This document shows, piece after piece, positions 56,938 to 64,000 of a DNA stretch of 64,000 nt. The translations under genes were made by a program, and so were the position numbers. The stretch comes from Paracoccus mutanolyticus (GTDB lineage Bacteria > Pseudomonadota > Alphaproteobacteria > Rhodobacterales > Rhodobacteraceae). Position 1 is the stretch's first letter. Every line of letters begins with the position of its first letter. Under the pieces are notes generated by a model. The model made no database searches, had not been told where the DNA came from, and saw nothing but the letters and a program-made list of their open reading frames with translations. The DNA lies in assembly GCF_003285265.1 (NCBI RefSeq), contig NZ_CP030239.1, positions 310,001-374,000 of the forward strand. Direction: 5' to 3'.

Positions 56938-58867
56938 CCGAGCCGCTGATCCGCATCCGCGGTCTGCACCGCGTCTTTGGCGAGGGCGCGGTGCGGACGC
57001 ATGTGCTGCGCGGCATCGACCTTGACATCCACGCCGGGGAATTCGTGGCCATCGTGGGCCCTCGGGCTCGGGCAAATCCACGCTGCTGAACATTCTGGGC
57101 CTTCTGGACCGGCCGACGGCGGGCAGCCATCACCTGGCCGGTCAGGACGTGGCGAGCCTGTCGCGCGATGCCCAGGCCGGCCTGCGCAACCGGCTGTTCG
57201 GCTTCGTCTTTCAGCAATACAACCTGATCCCGACGCTGTCGGCGCTGGAGAATGTCGAGCTGCCCGCCAGCCACACCGGCGCAAGCCGCGCGGCCCGGCG
57301 CGACCGGGCAGCGGCGCTGCTGAAGCGGCTGGGCCTTGGGCATCGGCTGCACGCCCGGCCGGCGCAGCTGTCCGGGGGCCAGCAGCAGCGGGTCTCGATC
57401 GCGCGGGCGCTGATGAACGGCGCTCGGTGATCCTGGCGGATGAGCCGACCGGCGCGCTCGATGCCGAAAGCGGCGGCAGGTGATGCGGCTGCTGACCGAT
57501 CTGGCGGCAGAGGGCCATACCGTGATCCTCATCACCCATGACCCGGACATCGCCGCCCGCGCCAACCGGGTGATCCGCATCGGCGAGGGGCGGATCACCG
57601 CCGACAGCGGCCCGGTCCCTGCGCAGGACCCCGGCCCGGCGCTGCCGACGCCCCGCCAGCGCCGCGCGGCCTTCCTGCCCGCCCTGCATGAGGCCGGGCG
57701 CGCGGCCCTGGCCGCTATCGCCGCAAGCCCGGTGCGCACGGCGCTGACGCTGTCGGGCATCGTGATCGGCGTCGCCTCGGTCGTGGCCATGCTCGCCATC
57801 GGCCGCGGCGCGCAGGAGGAGTTCATCGAACGCGCCTCGGCCATCGGCACGAACTGGGTCGTCGTCAGCGCGGACCAGGACACGCGCATGCCGCGCCGGC
57901 CGCTGACGCCGGGCGATGCGCAGGCGCTGAAGGGGCTGCCGAACGTCGAAGGCGTCATGCCCGGCCGCTGGGAGCAGGCGGCAGTCAGCGCGGGACCCTT
58001 CTCGGTCGAAACCGACGTGCTGGGCGCCGACCGGGACTTTCGCGGCGTGCACGGCTGGGACGTGGCGCGGGGCAGCTTCTTCACCCGGCAGGACGAACGC
58101 TCGGGCAGCCCGGTGGTGCTGCTGGGCGCCACCGTGGCGCGCACCCTGTTTCCCGACGGGCGCGACCCGACCGGCGAATTCGTCATGGTCAACCTGTCGC
58201 CCTTTCTGGTTGGCGGCGTGCTGCAAGCCAAGGGGCTGAGCGAGAACGGCAGCGACCGCGACCGGCTGGTCGTCATGCCGCTCAGCAGCCTGGAAAGCCG
58301 GGTCTATGGCCCGGACGAGTTGTCGGTGATCGTCGTCGCGCTGCATGACATGGCGCGGCTGGCGGAAACCAACGCGCTCTTGCGCGAGGTGATGATCCAG
58401 CGCCACGGCGCCGAGGATTTCTGGCTGACCGACGCCGCCGGCGCCTTTCGCCAGGCCGAGGCCGAGCGCGCCGCGCAGAACCTGCTGCTGGGCGCCATCG
58501 CGGCGATTTCCATCTTCGTGGGCGGCATCGGCGTCATGAACATCATGTTCATCACCGTGCGCGAGCGCACGCGCGAGATCGGCATCCGCGCCGCGACCGG
58601 CGCCTCGATGCGCGACATCCTGACCCAGTTCCTGACCGAGGCGGTGGCGCTGTCGACGCTTGGCGGCATCGCCGGCCTGGCGCTCGCCGGCGGCGTCGGC
58701 GCGGTCGCGGCCTGGGGCTTTGGCATGCCGGTGGTGTTTTCGGTCACGGTCGCGCTGGGGGCGATGGCCGGCGCCCGCTCTTGCCGCGCGGTTCGGCCTG
58801 GTGCCCGGCCTTGTTCGAGGCCGCCGTGGTTGCCTTGGTGAAGCGGCCGGTGGTCGCGCTGCGATGA
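56934..58867 (+). CDS. MacB-like ABC exporter (ATPase plus permease), several frameshifts
   Basis: About 645 residues when repaired. ATPase: [20 protein letters not shown], Walker A (SGSGKSTLL after one C is added near 57060), Q loop [10 protein letters not shown], signature [19 protein letters not shown], Walker [11 protein letters not shown], switch [11 protein letters not shown]. Breaks near 57428 and 57476, each one G short. Then the MacB_PCD/FtsX permease ([58 protein letters not shown]). The end is scrambled after 58775 and probably finishes ...VVALR at 58867. Confidence 0.88.
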
Positions 58868-59275
58868 TTGCTGCCGTTGGAAGATTTCGCCGTGCATAGA
58901 GGCGCGTCCCGCCGGCGTTTCGCGGTCGAATGCGCGGCGGGCGAGCGGCATGGAGTGTTACGGGGAGGGTGCGGTTGACCAGTAGCGCCGGCAAGGAAGA
59001 CCGAGCGCAGCCGCATCGAAACGACCGGAGACGGCCCACCGAGATGCGATGACACGGGCCGGCCTGCAAGGCAGCGATCCGGCTGAGGGCCTGCTTCAAG
59101 CCTGGAATGCTTGGGCCCTGAATGGCCTTGCTGCCGGGGGTGATCTGTGCCTGCAAGATTTCCTCTGTCTGGCACAAGACTTTCTCAGCATGGTCCGGCC
59201 CTTCAGGGTTCTGGCCAGCCCCGCAGCTTGGACAGCCGCGACCAGTCCCAGACCGCAGGACGGCTTCAGACCCGG
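58868..59275. other. Spacer without a recognised gene
   Basis: About 400 bases between macB and the repeat behind the GGDEF gene. Open frames are short and biased like antisense; no family recognised. Confidence 0.5.
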
Positions 59276-59483
59276 TTGCGGTGGCAAAGCATGGCCGTTC
59301 GCTTCCCGCACGGCCTGCCAACCCTCCCCGGGCGACGCGATGCGGGACGTGCCCCGGCTTGCCCGCTTGGCATCGTAAGTTGCGGTGGCACAGCATGGCC
59401 GCCCCCTCACCGCGCGGCCCGCCACACACCTATCCCGGCGACGCGGCGCGGGCCATGCCGCGGCCGGCGCGCTTGGCCTCGTA
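59276..59483. repeat. Imperfect tandem repeat, two 104-bp units, from the GGDEF gene end
   Basis: Unit 1 (59276-59379) and unit 2 (59380-59483) both start TTGCGGTGGCA and end CTTGGCNTCGTAA, about 70% alike. Unit 2 contains the true C-terminus and stop of the diguanylate cyclase (minus strand, YEAKRAGRGMARAASPG); unit 1 encodes a similar YDAKRASRGTSRIASPG out past the stop. Confidence 0.7.
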
Positions 59484-60395
59484 AAGGGCGGCGTCGGCGG
59501 CGGCCAGCATCGCGTCCGGGTCGGAAAGGGCGTGCTCGGCCGAACGGACGAAGCCCAGGCTGGCCGAGACGCGGCAGAGCGCATCGCCGGCGGGGATCGG
59601 CTCCTCGATCCGGCGGATGATGCGGCGCGACAGGCCCAGCAGCTGCTCGGCCCCGCCCGGACGCATCAGCAGCAGCAGGAATTCGTCCCCGCCGGTGCGG
59701 GCGACCCGGTCGGCAGAGCGCGTTTCGGTGCGCAGGATCTGGGCGACGTGCCGCAGCACGTCGTCGCCTGCCGCATGGCCGTGGATGTCGTTGACCTGCT
59801 TGAAGAAGTCCAGGTCCAGCTGCGCCAGGGCAAAGGGCACCGCACCCGCGTTGCGCCAGGCCGCCTGCAGCGCCAGTTCGAACCCCCTGCGGTTCAGCAG
59901 CCCGGTCAGGGGATCGGTCATCGACCTGGTCTCGGCCGCCTCGAACGCCGCCTCCAGGCGACGGTTCGCGCGGCCCAGTTCCGCCAGCACCGCCTGGTTC
60001 GCCTCGTGCAGGAACAGGAACTCCATCGCCAGATCGGCCGGGGCGAAATCGGCGTCGGTCAGCGAAAAGCTGCGGATCGCCTGGGCCAGGGTGATGCCGA
60101 AGCCCAGGTTCATCAGAAAGCCGCCGCCCCGGGCACGACCATGGCCGCGCGCAGGATGGCCGGATGGTCCCGCAGCCGCAGTGCAGACGCTGGCCGGCCC
60201 GGATGCGCGGCGCAAGATGGGCGAACCCCTCGGGCATGCCGTGCGGATGCACCGGGGCCAGGCAGGTTTCGACCGGTCGTGCCCGCCGATCAGCTTGGCC
60301 AGCGTCGATCCGGCCGAACGGATCGCGCCCCCCTCGGCCACAAGCAGGTGCATCGGCAGCAGCGCCCCAAGGCCGTCCAGATCGGTGTCGCCCAT
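59430..60395 (-). CDS. Diguanylate cyclase with HNOBA sensor domain (two compensating frameshifts)
   Basis: About 322 residues. N-terminal HNOB-associated (HNOBA) domain: GALLPMHLLVAEGGAIRSAG, MPEGFAHLAPRIRAG (out of frame between about 60270 and 60125) and FLMNLGFGITLAQAIRSFSL. Signalling helix (LFLHEANQAVLAELGRANRR), then GGDEF domain about 165-315: TDPLTGLLNRRGFE, LDFFKQVNDIHGHAAGDD, ARTGGDEFLLLL. Active-site GGDEF is intact and an inhibitory RSAD site lies five residues before it, so it should make c-di-GMP with product control. It follows the H-NOX-like gene, its likely sensor partner. Confidence 0.85.
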   Translation of the reverse strand: MGDTDLDGLGALLPMHLLVAEGGAIRSAGSTLAKLIGGHDRSKPAWPRCIRTACPRGSPILRRASGPASVCTAAAGPSGHPARGHGRARGGGFLMNLGFGITLAQAIRSFSLTDADFAPADLAMEFLFLHEANQAVLAELGRANRRLEAAFEAAETRSMTDPLTGLLNRRGFELALQAAWRNAGAVPFALAQLDLDFFKQVNDIHGHAAGDDVLRHVAQILRTETRSADRVARTGGDEFLLLLMRPGGAEQLLGLSRRIIRRIEEPIPAGDALCRVSASLGFVRSAEHALSDPDAMLAAADAALYEAKRAGRGMARAASPG

Positions 60396-60415
60396 CGCCC
60401 TTGTCCTATCTCGCC

Positions 60416-60973
60416 CTATTCGGCCGACAGCGCAAAGGGCCGGCCGGCGGCATGTTCCTCAAGCACCACCCGCAACGTGATGCGGTTTCCCGCAACCGCG
60501 ATCAGCGCAAGCGTGCCGTAATCGTCGGCCATGCCGCGCAGCATGCCCGCAATCGCCCAGATCCAGCCGCGCGGCCGGTGCGAGACATAGATCTCGTAGT
60601 CCTCGGCCCCTTCCGAAACCACGCTCAGTTCGGGCTGCGGAAAATGCGGCAGGACCAGCAGGGCGCGGCCCGGCAATTCCTCGAGCGAGCGGATGAACTC
60701 GACAAAGTTCGGCCCGCTGAAGCGAAGCAGCCGGCGCACCCCCTCGAGCCGGACGACCCAGGCGCCCAGGTCCTCGGCGATTTCGGCGACGGGCTTGCCC
60801 AGGCGGCGCGACGCCAGAAACACCAGGCGCCGGGTCTCCTGCGGCGAGGTGTGGACCAGCAGCGGGCGCGACGCCCGTTCGGGCAGCGCGCCCTGCACGA
60901 GGTCCTGCCAGAAGGCATCGCCATAGGAACTGCGCAGGAAGCTTTCGAGCGAGCGGCCGACCAGGGTATACAT
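60416..60973 (-). CDS. H-NOX (HNOB)-fold sensor protein, apparently without the haem-ligand histidine
   Basis: 185 residues: SLESFLRSSYGDAFWQDLVQ at the N-terminus and FVEFIRSLEELPGRALLVLP in the haem-binding helix region. The haem-propionate motif Y-x-S-x-R is present (IYVSHRPRG). In classical H-NOX proteins the proximal His lies in a L-x-x-x-H segment; aligned by eye this position is Pro in LEELPGRA. C-terminus VAGNRITLRVVLEE is the final strand. Upstream of and co-directional with the HNOBA-GGDEF gene, 20 bp apart, and 3 bp after comEC. It may sense something other than NO. Confidence 0.75.
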   Translation of the reverse strand: MYTLVGRSLESFLRSSYGDAFWQDLVQGALPERASRPLLVHTSPQETRRLVFLASRRLGKPVAEIAEDLGAWVVRLEGVRRLLRFSGPNFVEFIRSLEELPGRALLVLPHFPQPELSVVSEGAEDYEIYVSHRPRGWIWAIAGMLRGMADDYGTLALIAVAGNRITLRVVLEEHAAGRPFALSAE

Positions 60974-60976
60974 GGC

Positions 60977-63161
60977 TCAGTGTCCCTTGAGGGTGTGGGG
61001 GCCGCCGGTCCAGGCGCGGCGGCCGGCACGCTCGGCCGTGGTGACGATGCGGTATCCGGTCGGCGCCATCTCGATCGCCAGGGCGCCGGTGCGGCGCAGC
61101 GCCCCCCGGTCCATGAGCCGGCAGGCGGGACGCCGGCCCAGGGCGGCGCGCAGCTCCTGGTCCGACACGATCACCGCGCCGGCGCGGCACAGGTCCGCGG
61201 CCAGGCTCGCCGCCCGCTTGCCGGTCAGGTGATGCAGCGCGACGTCGGTTCCGGGCAGGTGCACTGTCGCGCTGCGGGCAAAGGCCGCGCCGCTCCAGAA
61301 CGGGCGGGCGGCGGCCGATGCCTGGTCGGCCTGGTCGCCATCCGCCTCGAGCCACTCGGCGGCGGCAAAGGCGCCCCCCTTGGGCTTCGACAGCGCCCGA
61401 CCCGAGGGGGTCATCACACCGACCGCGTCGCCGTCGCCCGAGACCAGGACCAGCGGGCGTTCGTGACGCAGCCACACGACCAGCGCCAGCAGCAGGACCA
61501 GGCCCCCCGCCAGCCGCCGCAGCCGCACCAGGCCGCCCCCGGCCATCGGCGAAACCGGGGCCAGGATCACCAGGCAGGCGCCCAGCCCCATCAGCGGCAC
61601 GACCAGCGTGGGCGGGGCGGGCAGGCCGTGACGGCGCCGTTGAAGCCCGCGACCCAGTCGGCCACGATCAGCATCCAGCGCGTCCCCAGCCCCATGAACC
61701 ACAGCGCCGGCTGCGCCAGGCCGAGGGGCGCCAGCACCGCCGCGATCACGCCCGCGGGCATGACGACCATGCCGACCACCGGCACGACCAGCAGGTTCGC
61801 CAGCATGCCGTATTGCGTCATCCGTCCGAAATGCGCCGCCGCGAAGGGAGTCGTCGCCAGGCTCGCCACCAGCGAGGACAGCAGCAGCATCGCCGCCGGG
61901 CGCAGCCACCAGGGCATCGCGGGCGCGTGCCGGTTCCAGGGATCCTGGGACAGGATCAGGGCGAGGGTGGCCGCAAAGCTCATCTGGAAACCGGCCGAGG
62001 TCAGACCCTCGGGCTCGGCCGCCAGGATCACCACGGCGGCGACCGCGACCGTGCGCAGGGACACGACCCTGCGGTCGGCCATGATCGCGGCCAGCATCAC
62101 GGCGACCTGATGAACGACCGTTCGGTCGCGACCCCGCCGCCCGAAAGCCACAGATAGACCGCCGAGGCAAGCAGCGCCCCGCCCGCCGCCCATTTGTGCA
62201 GGGCCTGGCCCCGGATGGCGCCCAAGCCCTGCAGGCCCACCCCCATGAGGCGCAGCGCGGCATAGGTGAACCCCGCCAGCATCGTCATGTGCAGCCCCGA
62301 GATCGAGATGATGTGGTAAAGGTTCGAGGCCCGCATGATGTCGTTCGTGCGCTCCTCGATCCCCGAGCGGTCGCCGGTCATCAGCGCGGCCGAGACCGCG
62401 CCCTCTTGCCCGCCGATGGCCTGGCGCATGGCCTCGGCCATGGACATGCGCAGCCGGTGCAGCGCCAGGGCGCCGCCGGGACGGGGCGGTTCGACCGTCA
62501 GGACGGGCGCGCGGGAATAGCCGATGGCGCCCAGCCGCTCGAACCAGGCGACGCGGCGGAAATCGAACGCTCCCGGCTCGGTCGGGCCGTTCGGCGGGCC
62601 CAGATGGGCCGACAGCATCACGCGCTGCCCCGGCAGCGGCAACGTGCCCTCGTCGAACAGAGAGACGCGGACCCGTTCGGGCGTCCGTTCGGGCGCCACG
62701 TCGTCCAGCGCCACGCGATCCAGCGTCAGCCGCATCCGGTCGCGGGCCGAACGGTCGACCATGACCACCCGCCCCTCGACCGGGCCATAATAGCGGAAAT
62801 CCAGCACCGGCGCCGCGACCGACCAGGACCGCAGGCCGGACAGGCCAAAGCCCAGAACAATGGTCGCCAGCGCCAGGCAGACCAGCCGCAGCCGGTCCGC
62901 GCGGTCCCAGTCGAGCCGGCCCGCAACGGCCCGGGCGCGGGCCGCGGCCGCCAGCGCCGGCGCGGCCAGCAGCAGAACCAGGCAGGCGGCATAGATGCGG
63001 GGCCCGGGTTCGTCCGGCAAGGCGAACCAGGCGCCGATGCCCAGCGCCATCCAGACCGGCAGCCAGGGCAGCAAACCCGCGCGGATCACGACGGGTGCGC
63101 GCGTCACCCGCGAGGCGGCGGCAGGGCGTGCCGCCGCCCCCACACCGCCCGCCGTGGTCAT
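60977..63161 (-). CDS. comEC: ComEC/Rec2-family DNA-uptake channel (two frameshifts)
   Basis: About 728 residues. N-terminal DUF4131 membrane part (LLPWLPVWMALGIGAWFALP, VEGRVVMVDRSARDRMRLTL), then the Competence domain: ALMTGDRSGIEERTNDIMRA, SNLYHIISISGLHMTMLAGF, SAGFQMSFAATLALILSQ; C-terminal partial beta-lactamase-like region (ERPLVLVSGDGDAVGVMTPS, VIVSDQELRAALG). Breaks near 62115 and 61620. It may bring single-stranded DNA across the inner membrane. The start is uncertain: ATG 63161, GTG 63173 or TTG 63194. Confidence 0.87.
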
Positions 63162-63294
63162 TGCCGTCGTCACCGAAACTTGTCCTTGTCCCAAGCCTTG
63201 CGTATCTCTGACGGCGAGACTGGCACGCCGTCCCTTTCGAAAGGCTTAACGGCGTCCGCCCCCTGCTGATTTTTCTGGATTGTCTGGCCCTGAA

Positions 63295-64000
63295 ATGACC
63301 GATTCCCGCCCTGTCGTGACCCGCTTTGCCCCCTCGCCCACCGGATACCTGCATATCGGGGGGGCCCGGACGGCCCTGTTCAACTGGCTTTACGCCCGTG
63401 GGCGGAATGGGCGATTCCTGCTGCGGATCGAGGACACCGACCGCGCCCGCTCGACCCCCGAGGCGACGGCGGCGATCCTGAAGGGGCTGGAATGGCTGGG
63501 CCTCGACTGGGACGGCGAGCCGGTCAGCCAGTTCGAGGGCCGCGCCCGCCATGCCGAGGTCGCCCGCGCCATGCTGGCGAACGGCACCGCCTACAAATGC
63601 TTCTCGACCGCCGAGGAGATCGAGGCGTTCCGCGACGCCGCCAAGGCCGAGGGCCGCTCGACCCTGTTCCTGTCGCCCTGGCGCGACGCGGACCCGGCGA
63701 CCCATCCCGACGCGCCCTTTGTCATCCGCCTGCGCGCGCCCCGCGACGGGCAGACGGTGGTGCGGGACGCGGTGCAGGGCGATGTGACGTTCGGTAACGA
63801 CCAGTTGGACGACATGATCCTGCTGCGTTCGGACGGGACCCCCACCTACATGCATGCGGTGGTGGTGGACGACCACGACATGGGCGTGACCCATGTGATC
63901 CGGGGCGACGATCATCTGACCAACGCGGCCCGCCAGATCCAGATCTATCAGGCGATGGGCTGGGACGTGCCGGTCTTTGCCCATATCCCGCTGATCCATG
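63295..64000 (+). CDS. gltX: Glutamate-tRNA ligase GltX (C-terminus beyond the right edge)
   Basis: First 235 residues of a class I glutamyl-tRNA synthetase. [20 protein letters not shown] with [17 protein letters not shown] (HIGH motif), [54 protein letters not shown] lies outside. It is divergent from comEC with about 130 bp between. No zinc-site cysteines are seen in the visible part; it charges tRNA-Glu (and tRNA-Gln where GlnRS is absent). Confidence 0.96.
   Translation, partial: MTDSRPVVTRFAPSPTGYLHIGGARTALFNWLYARGRNGRFLLRIEDTDRARSTPEATAAILKGLEWLGLDWDGEPVSQFEGRARHAEVARAMLANGTAYKCFSTAEEIEAFRDAAKAEGRSTLFLSPWRDADPATHPDAPFVIRLRAPRDGQTVVRDAVQGDVTFGNDQLDDMILLRSDGTPTYMHAVVVDDHDMGVTHVIRGDDHLTNAARQIQIYQAMGWDVPVFAHIPLIH

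Noticed and set aside
56661-59429. 922-codon minus-strand open frame opposite macB
   Set aside because: Shadow of a frame-damaged gene; composition is antisense-like.
1-64000. CRISPR arrays, rRNA genes or phage structural genes
   Set aside because: None seen on either strand; the single holin-like gene is an ordinary cellular membrane protein by context.

Overview
The window is GC-rich (roughly two-thirds G+C) and reads as alphaproteobacterial, most likely a Rhodobacterales/Rhodobacteraceae member near Paracoccus or Rhodobacter. The reasons are the ALA-synthase-type HemA, the hup/hyp gene order, an RNA polymerase omega subunit next to a bifunctional RelA/SpoT homologue, a DUF2125 protein, a tRNA-His lacking a G at position -1 and carrying A73, and the general protein similarity. 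This assignment is from recognition, not from a database search.

Layout. Bases 1-16991 are housekeeping and metabolic chromosome: hemA (partial), an M20 peptidase, a small membrane/coiled-coil pair, a class V aminotransferase, a glutamine amidotransferase / glutamine-synthetase-like / FAD oxidoreductase operon that looks like polyamine (gamma-glutamyl) catabolism, rsh-rpoZ-folK, an NYN nuclease, an ExbB-like/OmpA-like pair, ChaC and DUF2125. Bases 16945-20350 are a mosaic of mobile-element debris at tRNA-His: a 125-bp direct repeat containing the 3' part of the tRNA, an IS3-family element, an IS21 end, and broken permease and SPW-like genes. Bases 20364-41989, all on the minus strand, hold an NDUFS4-like gene, two Hsp20 genes and a complete uptake [NiFe]-hydrogenase locus read hupTUV-hypF-hupSLEC-hupDFGHJK-hypAB-hupR-hypCDE. 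ahpC-ahpF follow on the plus strand (42564-44770), then an IS5-family remnant. Bases 45489-52150 hold an export operon (HlyD, RbbA-like ATPase-permease, ABC-2 permease) overlapping a PHA-synthase gene. Bases 52180-58867 hold fecR-fecA-macA-macB, a siderophore-type uptake and export set. Bases 59276-63161 hold a HNOBA-GGDEF cyclase, an H-NOX-fold protein and comEC on the minus strand. gltX enters at the right edge.

How it works together. HupUV (H2 sensor), HupT (kinase) and HupR (regulator) should control hupSLC, the membrane-bound H2-oxidising enzyme that feeds quinone. HypA-F, HupD, HupF-K and HupE supply nickel, the Fe(CN)2CO group, proteolysis and chaperoning.

Two cautions. First, about twenty genes, including essential ones such as rpoZ, are broken by single-base losses, several of them next to short G or C runs; this looks like sequencing error rather than decay, so I give whole-gene spans. 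Second, some junctions are not explained by single-base errors: the 3' part of hupS is replaced by unrelated DNA, hlyD and fecR are joined head to head with both 5' ends missing, and phaC is disrupted in its middle. These may be real rearrangements or assembly/amplification chimeras.
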